The notes beneath the pieces were generated by a model, which was not told where the DNA came from, did no database searches, and worked only from the letters and a program-made list of their open reading frames with translations. DNA of 64,000 nt from Salmonella enterica subsp. enterica serovar Choleraesuis (GTDB taxonomy: Bacteria > Pseudomonadota > Gammaproteobacteria > Enterobacterales > Enterobacteriaceae), in the NCBI GenBank assembly GCA_022846635.1, contig AP025685.1, positions 2,418,001 to 2,482,000 of the forward strand, in the 5' to 3' direction. The stretch's first letter is position 1. Each line of letters opens with the position of its first letter. A program made the translations under genes and the position numbers. This document shows, piece after piece, positions 9,738 to 17,936 of this stretch.

Positions 9738-10994
9738 TTAGAAGTAGTAGCCAATGTTGATGTTAGAACGGAAGTACCATTTACCGCTTCCGCTAGAAGA
9801 CGTTGATGTCCAGCCGGTGGCGTTTTCAGCACCGCCCCAAGGGTTAGCATTTTTGGCCCAGGTGAAGTCTACCCACAGCATTACCGGCAACGCAAAAACC
9901 TGAACCCCGACCGTATTCATTTGGGAAGATGACCAGCTCCCTTTATCTTTCCACAGCGCGCTATAATCATTATAAAAGCGCAGTTTCGTTAGTTTGCCCC
10001 AGTTCATATCTACATCCCGCGCCAGGTTTAATGAGCCGGTGGTGGCCTTAGCCGGGATCAGATAAGCGGGAGTCAGACCATTCCCCCCCATCAGGATCGC
10101 ATCATCATCGGCTCCAGCCGGGTTTTTAGGATCGTAAGCATAGCGAATCACCTGTCCGGACAGATGCCACGGCCCCCGGTTTAACAACAGGTGCGTTCCG
10201 GCAGCCCAGTACGAACCATTATTCCCGGTTTTAGTGTTATGCAACTGCGCACCGGCAAGCGAGCCACCGAGCTCGTTATTCCAGCCGGCACCGTTAAACT
10301 GGCGAGCAAGGCGAATGTTGACCTGTGATCTTTTCTCGTTGTATTGCAAATGGTGAGGGCCGTAAATAGTCCCTTTTACATCGTCATAGCTGCCCACTTC
10401 CGGCGCATATCGCAGCTCAGGAGGGGTAGCCCATGGGAACCAGGCCGCATCCAGTGTCCATTGATTATTCTGGAAGTGATAATCCATCCCCGCCCCATTG
10501 TTTACGCCATAACCCATATAGAACGGGATGCCGTATGACCAGCCGAATTGCGGATAGGGTTGCAGGCCAAAAGGTTTAAAAGGCAGCCCCAACTGTAACG
10601 AAGCCTCGGGCGTGAACTGATAGCCAAGAACGGCCCGGTCGATGGCGTATTTGCGCTTGTCCTGGAACCAAAAGCCAATATCAGTAAATCCTTTTTGATA
10701 CTGCCCGCTGATATCAAGACGGAAGGCATCAAAACGCAGATGTGGCGGGTTACGATAGCTACTGGTTTGCCAATCCTCATAGCGATAGTTGCCACGCAAA
10801 GCACCGCCAATATCCAGACGCTTATCGCCCGTGGCATTACGCCAGCCAATATGGGGAAAAGGCTTTGCCGGTTTGGGGCTGGCCTCGGCCGATGCGGGTC
10901 CTTCCGCCTCGCTGGCTTTCGAAAGTGTATTGTCCTCAGCCCAGCTTAAACTAAGCGGAACCACCAGCCCGCAACAAATAATTAATTTACGCAT
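9738..10994 (-). CDS. Outer-membrane beta-barrel porin, family not assigned
   Basis: The protein has 418 residues. A signal peptide of about 19 residues (MRKLIICCGLVVPLSLSWA) is followed by an Ala/Pro/Glu-rich linker to about residue 45. The rest is an alternating polar/aromatic barrel ending in YYF, the C-terminal aromatic signature read by the BAM machinery. Tryptophan and tyrosine are abundant and there is no TonB box or plug domain, so a diffusion porin is the best reading; the general look recalls OprO/OprP-type or carbohydrate porins. An AGAGGG ribosome site precedes the ATG. It is a single-gene unit, not at this place in E. coli, and its stop is 18 nt from the convergent RprA. Confidence 0.75.
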   Translation of the reverse strand: MRKLIICCGLVVPLSLSWAEDNTLSKASEAEGPASAEASPKPAKPFPHIGWRNATGDKRLDIGGALRGNYRYEDWQTSSYRNPPHLRFDAFRLDISGQYQKGFTDIGFWFQDKRKYAIDRAVLGYQFTPEASLQLGLPFKPFGLQPYPQFGWSYGIPFYMGYGVNNGAGMDYHFQNNQWTLDAAWFPWATPPELRYAPEVGSYDDVKGTIYGPHHLQYNEKRSQVNIRLARQFNGAGWNNELGGSLAGAQLHNTKTGNNGSYWAAGTHLLLNRGPWHLSGQVIRYAYDPKNPAGADDDAILMGGNGLTPAYLIPAKATTGSLNLARDVDMNWGKLTKLRFYNDYSALWKDKGSWSSSQMNTVGVQVFALPVMLWVDFTWAKNANPWGGAENATGWTSTSSSGSGKWYFRSNINIGYYF

Positions 10995-11208
10995 GCCAAC
11001 CCTCTTTGCTAATTATCCGCAGTAACAGCCATTTTTAACGCATAGAATTCCTTCCAGAAGCGAATAAAGCATCTGGATAATTATTTAATGGCTGGGTTTT
11101 AGATGATGTTATGTTTTATTTAATAATTAATTCCTAACGCCATAAAAATAACTACGCGATGTCTTTAGCATTAAGCCCTCAACAGCGCACCACCTATCAT
11201 CATGTTTT

Positions 11209-11233
11209 ATATATGAAACTTGGTTTCTTATAT
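11209..11233. promoter_or_regulatory. 25-bp operator-like palindrome upstream of the porin gene
   Basis: ATATA and GAAAC on the left mirror GTTTC and TATAT on the right around a TTG centre, with one T:T mismatch per arm. It lies about 215 bp upstream of the porin start. GAAAC/GTTTC arms are seen in operators of LacI-type sugar regulators, though usually with a shorter centre. Confidence 0.45.
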
Positions 11234-11554
11234 TGTACAGCCACTATAGGAGGCCAGCAGAAGGAGTCAAGCATCAAGGAGGAAGGAGTAAGTGGATTTG
11301 CTTATCATTAAATTTAATTTAGAGCACAGTCACGTTTATTATTAAACCGAAGATACACCTGCGTTATTTAATATCAAAGTTAACATGGACATGTTTCATA
11401 TTTAATACCAAAGAAAACTTCTTGCCGAACGAATTACTCCTGCCAATATCATCTTATTTTCCCGGCAATAATTCATTACGGTCCAGATGAGGATTAAATC
11501 AGCCAATTGAGATCGAATAAGAGTCCCATTAGCCGCTATATATATACACCCAAA

Positions 11555-11570
11555 ATGAGTAAATACTCAT
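11555..11570. promoter_or_regulatory. ATGAGTA-TACTCAT inverted repeat
   Basis: Two perfect 7-bp arms are separated by AA in an AT-rich stretch about 90 bp beyond the ppsA terminator. It resembles a small operator; no assigned gene starts close by. Confidence 0.3.
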
Positions 11571-11656
11571 AATCACAGATTTTATACCTCAGATCGCGAC
11601 CAGCAGATTTGCCGCTAAGAGCACCGACCTAAAAAATGAGTCTAACGTGGGTATAA

Positions 11657-11682
11657 AAAAAGCGGGCCTCGGCCCGCTTTTT
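11657..11682 (-). terminator. Intrinsic terminator of ppsA
   Basis: AAAAAGCGGGCC and GGCCCGCTTTTT form a perfect 12-bp stem around TC, 22 nt past the ppsA stop. A/T runs on both sides make it potentially bidirectional. Confidence 0.9.
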
Positions 11683-11703
11683 ACTTCCCTTCAGAGGCGA
11701 TAA

Positions 11704-14082
11704 TCAGGCTTTAACTTCGGCCAGTTTCAGCCAGGTCTGCACTACGGTATCCGGGTTCAGCGACAGGCTGTCAATGCCTTGTTCCATCAGCCACACCGCA
11801 AAATCCTGGTGGTCAGATGGCCCCTGCCCGCAAATCCCGACGTATTTGCCCTGCGCTTTAGCCCCTTTAATTGCCATCGCCAGCAGCGCTTTAACCGCGT
11901 CATTACGCTCGTCAAACAGCTCGGAGACTACCCCTGAATCACGGTCCAGCCCCAGAGCCAGCTGAGTCATATCGTTAGAACCGATAGAGAAGCCGTCAAA
12001 GTGCTCAAGGAATTTATCGGCCAGCAGCGCGTTTGACGGGATTTCACACATCATAATCACTTTGAGACCGTTTTCGCCGCGTTTAAGCCCCTGACGAGCC
12101 AGCTCCGCGACAACCGCTTCGGCCTGGTCCACGGTACGGACAAATGGGATCATAATCTCAACGTTGGTCAGCCCCATATCGTTGCGTACCCGCTTCACAG
12201 CTTCACACTCCAGCGCGAAACATTCACGGAAGCTATCGGAGACATAACGACCGGCACCACGGAAACCAAGCATCGGGTTCTCTTCGTGCGGTTCGTAGTT
12301 TTCTCCACCCACCAGGTTGGCATATTCGTTCGATTTAAAATCTGACAGTCGCACGATAACGCGTTTAGGCCAGAAGGCAGCCGCCAGCGTCGCAATCCCT
12401 TCCTTCAGGCGGGATACGTAGAACTCAACCGGAGAATCATAACCTTTCATCATCGAGCGGATTTCACGCTGCAGCGCCGGATCCTGCTGTTCAAACTCCA
12501 GCAACGCGCGCGGGTGAATACCAATCATACGGTTGATAATGAACTCAAGGCGCGCCAGGCCTACCCCTTCATTTGGCAGGCAGGCAAAATCAAAGGCGCG
12601 ATCCGGGTTACCGACGTTCATCATTATTTTGAGCGGCAGCTCCGGCAGTTTTTCCACATTGGAGCTGGCCACGGTAAATTCCAGCTCGCCCTGATACACA
12701 TATCCGGTATCACCTTCGGCGCAGGAAACGGTTACCGGCTGGCCGTCTTTCAGGGTTTCAGTGGCATCTCCGCAACCCACCACCGCCGGGATACCCAGCT
12801 CACGGGCGATAATCGCCGCGTGGCAGGTACGTCCGCCGCGGTTGGTGACAATAGCCGCCGCCTTCTTCATGATAGGCTCCCAATCCGGGTCGGTCATATC
12901 AGTGACCAGCACGTCCCCCGCCTCTACGCGGTTCATTTCGCTGATGTCGTGGATGACCTTCACCTTACCGGCACCAATACGGTGACCGATAGCACGCCCT
13001 TCGGTAATCACCGGGCCTTTACCATTCAGGGTATAACGCTCCATGACCTGGCCGCGGGAGCGTACGGTTTCAGGACGGGCCTGAACGATAAACAATTTAC
13101 CGGTATGACCGTCTTTGGCCCACTCAATATCCATCGGGCGGCCATAGTGCTGTTCAATTTTGACTGCCTGAATCGCCAGCGCCTCGACCTCTTCATCACT
13201 CAGGCTGAAGCGGTCACGCTCGGCTTCCGGCACGTCTTCAATCCGCACCTGCTTGCCATGTTCCTGGGTGTCGCCATAAACCATCCGGATTTTCTTGGAC
13301 CCCATCGCCCGGCGCACAATCGCCGGACGGCCACCCGCCAGCGTCGGTTTGTGGACATAGAATTCATCAGGGTTAACAGCGCCCTGCACCACCATCTCAC
13401 CCAGACCATAGGCAGAAGTGATAAATACCACCTGGTCAAAACCAGACTCGGTATCAATGGTGAACATGACGCCGGATGAAGCTTTATCGGAACGGACCAT
13501 ACGCTGAACACCGGCGGAGAGCGCTACGCCGCGATGGTCGTATCCCTGGTGCACCCGGTAAGAAATAGCGCGGTCGTTAAACAGAGAAGCGAAAACGTGC
13601 TTGACCGCCACCATAACGGCATCGATTCCCTGCACGTTGAGGAAGGTTTCCTGCTGGCCGGCAAAAGAAGCGTCTGGCATATCTTCAGCGGTGGCGGAAG
13701 AGCGGACGGCAAATGAGGCTGCGGCGTCATCGGACGAAAGCTGTTGGTAAGCCTCGCGGATGGCCTGTTCAAGTTCAGGGGTAAAAGGGGTTTCGACAAC
13801 CCATTGGCGAATCTGTTTTCCGGCCTGGGCCAGAGCGGTAACATCGTCGATATCGGTTTTATCCAGCAGCGCATAGATACGCTGATTGACGCCACTCTGG
13901 TCGAGGAACTGGTTAAAAGCCTCGGCGGTAGTGGCGAACCCATTGGGTACCGATACGCCCATACCGGACAGGTTAGTGATCATTTCACCCAGGGAGGCGT
14001 TTTTCCCCCCCACCACATCAACATCATTCATTCCGAGTTGGTTATACCAAAGCACCAGCGGTAACGAGCCATTGTTGGACAT
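11704..14082 (-). CDS. ppsA: PpsA, phosphoenolpyruvate synthase
   Basis: The 792-residue enzyme, identical in length to E. coli PpsA, makes PEP from pyruvate and ATP during gluconeogenesis. The N-terminal ATP-grasp region includes [11 protein letters not shown] and [16 protein letters not shown]. The central swivelling domain has the phosphohistidine in [18 protein letters not shown] (His421 by alignment). The C-terminal PEP-binding barrel has [17 protein letters not shown] and the catalytic cysteine in [10 protein letters not shown]. The Cra site upstream fits gluconeogenic control, and PpsR encoded nearby controls activity by phosphorylating the threonine beside the catalytic histidine. Confidence 0.98.
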   Translation of the reverse strand: MSNNGSLPLVLWYNQLGMNDVDVVGGKNASLGEMITNLSGMGVSVPNGFATTAEAFNQFLDQSGVNQRIYALLDKTDIDDVTALAQAGKQIRQWVVETPFTPELEQAIREAYQQLSSDDAAASFAVRSSATAEDMPDASFAGQQETFLNVQGIDAVMVAVKHVFASLFNDRAISYRVHQGYDHRGVALSAGVQRMVRSDKASSGVMFTIDTESGFDQVVFITSAYGLGEMVVQGAVNPDEFYVHKPTLAGGRPAIVRRAMGSKKIRMVYGDTQEHGKQVRIEDVPEAERDRFSLSDEEVEALAIQAVKIEQHYGRPMDIEWAKDGHTGKLFIVQARPETVRSRGQVMERYTLNGKGPVITEGRAIGHRIGAGKVKVIHDISEMNRVEAGDVLVTDMTDPDWEPIMKKAAAIVTNRGGRTCHAAIIARELGIPAVVGCGDATETLKDGQPVTVSCAEGDTGYVYQGELEFTVASSNVEKLPELPLKIMMNVGNPDRAFDFACLPNEGVGLARLEFIINRMIGIHPRALLEFEQQDPALQREIRSMMKGYDSPVEFYVSRLKEGIATLAAAFWPKRVIVRLSDFKSNEYANLVGGENYEPHEENPMLGFRGAGRYVSDSFRECFALECEAVKRVRNDMGLTNVEIMIPFVRTVDQAEAVVAELARQGLKRGENGLKVIMMCEIPSNALLADKFLEHFDGFSIGSNDMTQLALGLDRDSGVVSELFDERNDAVKALLAMAIKGAKAQGKYVGICGQGPSDHQDFAVWLMEQGIDSLSLNPDTVVQTWLKLAEVKA

Positions 14083-14168
14083 CGAAACAATCCTTTTGTG
14101 ATATTTGAAAAGGGACAGGAACCTCGACTGCGCTAATAGCCTGACATAATTAGCCGGATGATAAAAAC

Positions 14169-14182
14169 GGTGAATCGTTCAA
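14169..14182. promoter_or_regulatory. Cra (FruR) site upstream of ppsA
   Basis: GGTGAATCGTTCAA closely matches the Cra consensus, with core TGAATCGTT. It lies about 87 bp upstream of the ppsA start. Cra activates ppsA in E. coli, so this is the expected place. Confidence 0.8.
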
Positions 14183-14372
14183 GCACTCGAAAATAATCCA
14201 CAATCCTGGTTTTCAGCGTAATGGTTATAACCTGATGAAAAATATAAATATTAAGACGAAGCCTTATTAGTACAAAAGACATCCGTGGTCAGACCTGCCG
14301 GTTATATACCAACCCTGAACCTATACTTCCGCGCCCTCAGCCCCGGCCACGGGATATGGATATAGTTGCCTT

Positions 14373-14389
14373 TTCAGTTTTCAACTGAA
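14373..14389. repeat. TTCAGTT-AACTGAA inverted repeat
   Basis: Perfect 7-bp arms surround a TTC centre in the 584-bp gap between ppsA and the GNAT gene. It may be an operator or a transcript hairpin. Apart from this, the Cra site and a Fur-like site, the gap shows nothing I can support. Confidence 0.3.
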
Positions 14390-14569
14390 GAATTAACGAC
14401 AGATTAAAAACTAAATCGAAGTGTTAAATATCCCGCAAATGGGTCACGATTTTGGTACCCGCAGGTTGCAGGATGACATCCGCCCCGAGACCGTCAGCCA
14501 GACTGAATAACCATTTTTTTCAATTAGTTAATTTCTTAACATTCAGTGCATGATCCAAGAATGTTGCGA

Positions 14570-14584
14570 TGAAAATCATTCTTA
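14570..14584. promoter_or_regulatory. Possible Fur box upstream of the GNAT gene
   Basis: TGAAAAT C ATTCTTA matches the 7-1-7 Fur model at 11 of 14 positions, and the wider ATGAAAATCATT differs from the classic core at one base. It is about 83 bp upstream of the acetyltransferase ATG. It is weaker than the sites at suf and hemP. Confidence 0.35.
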
Positions 14585-14666
14585 CAAAGAAGGTGACTAT
14601 CAGGAGCCGCGTTATTCGACGTTTGTGGCACGATAATAGTGATTATAAGTTTTGAGGTTTAGCCTG

Positions 14667-15176
14667 ATGCCTGTTCGTATTGCACGCTCTTCCGATGCGC
14701 CAAAGCTGGCGGCCCTTGCCGAGCGCACGTTTATCGATACATTCTCTGCCAGTAATACAAAAGAAGATATGGCGCTACACTGTCAGTCCAGCTACTCACC
14801 TGAGCACCAGCGCAGAGAGATTGAAAATCCTCAATGGATAACGCTGGTGTGCGAATGCGATGGCGAACTGGCCGGATATGCCCAGCTACGCTGGGAGGAG
14901 TTCCCGGCCTGCGTTATTGCCAATAAACCAGGCGAAATTCTGTGCTTTTATATAGAGAAAAACTGGCATGGGCGCGGTCTGGCTCAGCAACTCATGCATG
15001 CCTGCCTGAATGCGCTTAAAAGCGGCGGCTTCGATGCAGTCTGGCTTGGCGTCTGGGAACATAACCCAAGAGCGATAGCTTTTTATCAAAAATTTGGTTT
15101 CACTGAGGCAGGAGAGCATATATTCCAGCTTGGCTCCGACCCACAGCGCGATATTATCCTGACCCGCACCCTTTAA
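14667..15176 (+). CDS. GNAT-family N-acetyltransferase
   Basis: A 169-residue single-domain GNAT protein. Beta4/alpha3 with the acetyl-CoA pyrophosphate loop is visible as CFYIEKNWHGRGLAQQLMHAC (HGRGLA loop), and the C-terminal part has the common NPRAIAFYQKFGF motif. The substrate cannot be told from sequence; this style of GNAT is often annotated as acting on amines, peptides or protein N-termini. I prefer the ATG at 14667, with GAGG 9 nt upstream, over a TTG at 14652. It stands alone, and a GC hairpin follows it. Confidence 0.85.
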   Translation: MPVRIARSSDAPKLAALAERTFIDTFSASNTKEDMALHCQSSYSPEHQRREIENPQWITLVCECDGELAGYAQLRWEEFPACVIANKPGEILCFYIEKNWHGRGLAQQLMHACLNALKSGGFDAVWLGVWEHNPRAIAFYQKFGFTEAGEHIFQLGSDPQRDIILTRTL

Positions 15177-15198
15177 CGGGCAGATACGTTATGCATAC

Positions 15199-15219
15199 CC
15201 GCTGCACCTTATGCAGCGG
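15199..15219 (+). terminator. GC hairpin after the GNAT gene
   Basis: CCGCTGCA and TGCAGCGG form a perfect 8-bp stem with a 5-nt loop 22 nt past the stop. No U-run follows, so termination may be inefficient or Rho-assisted. The remainder of the 15177-15494 gap shows no gene. Confidence 0.4.
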
Positions 15220-15494
15220 ACGTCGCCTACACTTGCTTTGCCCTGAATCTCACCTCGCCCTGCTCATTGAGCGCCTCAGATAACCCTGGATTAAAGAAAG
15301 TGCTTTATTGCGCTAAATATCTCTCAAGGTTTAAACAACGTTTTTCTGCGAAAAGCGCGACATAACCAGGCTTGCGAATGCGTCCCCAGCCTGACATTGT
15401 GGTATACGCTACTGTTAACAGATTCCGGTAAGTGTTACTGCCCCGTAAGCGGCTGATGCTGCCGGTGAAAACGCCCATGCATGCAGGAAATAAG

Positions 15495-16328
15495 ATGGAT
15501 AACCCAGCCAATCGCCACGTGTTTTATATTTCCGACGGTACCGCAATCACTGCCGAAGTTTTGGGGCATGCGGTCATGTCGCAGTTTCCGGTCTCTATCA
15601 ACAGCGTCACGTTACCCTTTGTCGAGTCTACCGCTCGTGCCCGCGCCGTTCGCGAGCAGATAGACGCTCTCTATGCCCAGACCGGCGTTCGTCCGCTGGT
15701 CTTTTATTCGATTGTGGTGCCTGAGATCCGCGAAATAATCGAGCAAAGCGCCGGTTTTTGTCAGGACATCGTCCAGGCCCTGGTCGCTCCACTGCAAAGT
15801 GAGTTACAGCTCGACCCGGTACCAGTCGCTCACCGTACCCACGGCTTGAATGCTGCGAATCTGAATAAGTACGATGCGCGCATTGCCGCTATCGACTACA
15901 CCCTGGCCCACGATGACGGCATCTCAATGCGTAATCTCGACCAGGCGCAGGTGATTTTGCTTGGTGTGTCGCGCTGTGGAAAAACGCCCACCAGTCTGTA
16001 CCTGGCAATGCAATTTGGCATTCGCGCCGCTAACTATCCTTTTATTGCCGATGATATGGACAATTTGCAGTTGCCCGCAGAGCTGAAGCCACTACAAAGC
16101 CGCCTGTTTGGTTTGACTATCGATCCTGAGCGGCTGGCGGCTATCCGCGAAGAGCGCCGCGAAAACAGCCGTTACGCCTCATTGCGCCAGTGCCGGATGG
16201 AAGTTGCCGAAGTTGAGGCGCTGTATCGTAAACAGCACATCAACTATCTGAACAGTACCAATTACTCGGTAGAAGAAATTGCTACTAAAATCATGGACAT
16301 TATGAATTTAAATCGGCGCATGTACTAA
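15495..16328 (+). CDS. ppsR: PpsR (YdiA), bifunctional PEP synthase kinase/pyrophosphorylase
   Basis: A 277-residue DUF299-family protein. It inactivates PpsA by ADP-dependent phosphorylation of a threonine next to the catalytic histidine, and reactivates it by Pi-dependent removal of that phosphate. Evidence is the N-terminal [19 protein letters not shown], the P-loop-like [15 protein letters not shown], and the C-terminal [19 protein letters not shown]. The start at 15495 ([11 protein letters not shown]) has AGGAAA upstream and matches the known N-terminus. Its last codons and stop lie inside the aroH operator. Confidence 0.97.
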   Translation: MDNPANRHVFYISDGTAITAEVLGHAVMSQFPVSINSVTLPFVESTARARAVREQIDALYAQTGVRPLVFYSIVVPEIREIIEQSAGFCQDIVQALVAPLQSELQLDPVPVAHRTHGLNAANLNKYDARIAAIDYTLAHDDGISMRNLDQAQVILLGVSRCGKTPTSLYLAMQFGIRAANYPFIADDMDNLQLPAELKPLQSRLFGLTIDPERLAAIREERRENSRYASLRQCRMEVAEVEALYRKQHINYLNSTNYSVEEIATKIMDIMNLNRRMY

Positions 16329-16339
16329 CTAACTAGTTC
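16322..16339. promoter_or_regulatory. TrpR operator of aroH
   Basis: GTACTAACTAACTAGTTC differs from the symmetric TrpR operator GTACTAGTTAACTAGTTC at two central positions. It starts inside the final Tyr codon of ppsR and covers its TAA stop, 144 bp before the aroH start. The same overlap occurs in E. coli. Confidence 0.85.
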
Positions 16340-16482
16340 ACAAGTGCGAAAAAGTGTGGCAGTCTGTGTGTTATTCGGCGAATGAATCTGCCGCTGAACT
16401 TGAATTCAGCATAAATTGGTTTATCGTGACAGCCATCACTTCCAGGCTTCTGCCTGCGGAAGGCCCATTTTTGAGACACCCA

Positions 16483-17529
16483 ATGAACAAAACTGATGAA
16501 TTACGCACGGCGCGTATCGACAGCCTGATTACGCCCGCCGAGCTTGCGGCGCGTTTTCCGCTGACGCCGGAGCTTGCCGAAAGTATTACGGCTTCACGAC
16601 GCCGCATTGCCGCGATCTTAAACGGCGAAGATCCGCGTCTGCTGGTTATTATCGGCCCCTGCTCTATTCACGATCCGGCCGCGGGCCTGGAATATGCAAA
16701 GCGCATTAGCGCGATGCGCGAACGCTACCAATCACGTCTTGAAATCGTGATGCGCACCTATTTTGAAAAACCACGTACCGTCGTGGGCTGGAAAGGACTT
16801 ATCTCCGATCCGGATCTCAATGGCCGCTGCCGGATAAATCACGGCCTGGCCCTGGCGCGTGAGCTGCTGGTTGGCGTTAATGCGCTTGGCGTACCCACGG
16901 CTACCGAGTTCCTCGATATGGTGACCGGCCAGTTTATTGCCGACCTGGTCAGCTGGGGCGCTATTGGTGCCCGTACCACGGAAAGCCAGATCCATCGCGA
17001 AATGGCATCGGCGCTCTCCTGCCCGGTAGGCTTTAAAAATGGTACCGATGGTAATGTGCGTATTGCTATCGACGCTATTCGCGCGGCCCGCGCCAGCCAT
17101 AACTTCCTGTCACCGGATAAAAATGGTCAGATGACCATCTATCAAACCAGCGGCAACCCGCACGGCCATGTCATTATGCGCGGCGGCAAAAAACCTAACT
17201 ATGGTGCTGAATTTATCAGTGACGCGATTAGCGAACTGCGGGAATTTAAGCTGCCGGAACACCTGGTGGTGGATTTCAGCCATGCCAATTGCCAGAAACA
17301 GCATCAGCGCCAGCTTAACGTTTGTGAAGATGTTTGCCGCCAGATAACCGACGGCTCACGCGCTATTGTCGGCATCATGGCCGAAAGTTTCCTCGAAGAG
17401 GGCAACCAGCAGGTCATCCCAGGCCAGCCGCTGAAATATGGTCAGTCGATCACCGACCCATGCCTTAACTGGCAACAGAGCGAACAGCTGCTGGCTATGC
17501 TGGCCGCAGCCGCGGACAGCCGCTTCTAA
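16483..17529 (+). CDS. aroH: AroH, tryptophan-sensitive DAHP synthase
   Basis: A 348-residue class I DAHP synthase, the length of E. coli AroH, joining PEP and erythrose-4-phosphate at the head of the shikimate pathway. Conserved regions include VIIGPCSIHD, MRTYFEKPRTVVGWKGLI, GAIGARTTESQIHREMAS, and VVDFSHANCQKQH for metal and substrate binding. Its identity as the Trp-sensitive isozyme rests on overall similarity and on the TrpR operator in front. The ATG at 16483 (MNKTDELRTARI) matches AroH. Confidence 0.96.
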   Translation: MNKTDELRTARIDSLITPAELAARFPLTPELAESITASRRRIAAILNGEDPRLLVIIGPCSIHDPAAGLEYAKRISAMRERYQSRLEIVMRTYFEKPRTVVGWKGLISDPDLNGRCRINHGLALARELLVGVNALGVPTATEFLDMVTGQFIADLVSWGAIGARTTESQIHREMASALSCPVGFKNGTDGNVRIAIDAIRAARASHNFLSPDKNGQMTIYQTSGNPHGHVIMRGGKKPNYGAEFISDAISELREFKLPEHLVVDFSHANCQKQHQRQLNVCEDVCRQITDGSRAIVGIMAESFLEEGNQQVIPGQPLKYGQSITDPCLNWQQSEQLLAMLAAAADSRF

Positions 17530-17617
17530 CATAAATTCCGGCGTTTGCCGGAATTTCTCCCCTTTCGCAATCTGTGTCACACATTTGCAATAAATAACGC
17601 TTGCCGTTGCCTCAACA

Positions 17618-17644
17618 TATAATGATAATGAGAATCATTGTTAC
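17618..17644 (+). promoter_or_regulatory. Fur-regulated promoter of hemP-hmu
   Basis: A perfect -10 TATAAT (17618-17623) is followed by overlapping Fur-type sites: TGATAAT G AGAATCA (17623-17637) and TGAGAAT C ATTGTTA, the classic arrangement for full repression when iron is sufficient. I could not find a good -35 at normal spacing. Confidence 0.85.
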
Positions 17645-17676
17645 ACGTATTATCTTTTATATACATACGGATGCGT

Positions 17677-17859
17677 ATGAACAACTCTGCAAACACACAT
17701 CAAAAACCCTTGCCGAATGGCGAAACCGACGCCAGCGCGCCCCGTCAGGTAGACAGCAAACTGCTGCTCGGTGCTCAAGGGAGAGTCGTTATCCTGCATG
17801 AAGGCCAACAATATCTTCTGCGTCAGACTCAGGCAGGAAAACTCATCCTGACCAAATAA
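17677..17859 (+). CDS. hemP: HemP, small hemin-uptake protein
   Basis: About 60 residues ending LLRQTQAGKLILTK, with the conserved block VDSKLLLGAQGRVVILHEGQ. HemP (YdiE in E. coli) is a small protein that leads heme-uptake operons; in other bacteria HemP/HmuP acts as a positive regulator of receptor transcription. The ATG at 17677 is favoured by spacing from GGA upstream; the ATG at 17671 is possible. A Fur box lies right in front and hmuR follows after 77 nt, so they should share the promoter. Confidence 0.9.
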   Translation: MNNSANTHQKPLPNGETDASAPRQVDSKLLLGAQGRVVILHEGQQYLLRQTQAGKLILTK

Positions 17860-17936
17860 CTTAATAACTTTCTACGCAAGCCACCCAGGTTACCCCAGGC
17901 AGCCAGCGCTTTTATTGTTCTTCACGGAGCGTTGCT

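Larger units (their letters stand above)
10995..11703. other. 709-bp AT-rich intergenic region, porin/ppsA
   Basis: It holds the porin upstream region, two palindromes (annotated separately) and the ppsA terminator. A purine-rich stretch at 11248-11290 contains several AGGAG-like runs and precedes a 17-codon frame starting with GTG (11292-11345, ending HSVYY-like as HSHVYY); I do not think this is strong enough to call a gene. No longer coding region is supported. Confidence 0.6.

Noticed and set aside
11292..11345. 17-codon GTG frame after AGGAG-rich sequence
   Set aside because: Spacing from the purine run is short, the peptide has no features, and nothing downstream suggests a leader role.
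12514..13479. Long plus-strand open frame opposite ppsA
   Set aside because: It is antisense to highly conserved PpsA coding sequence and has no recognisable protein features; it is a shadow frame.
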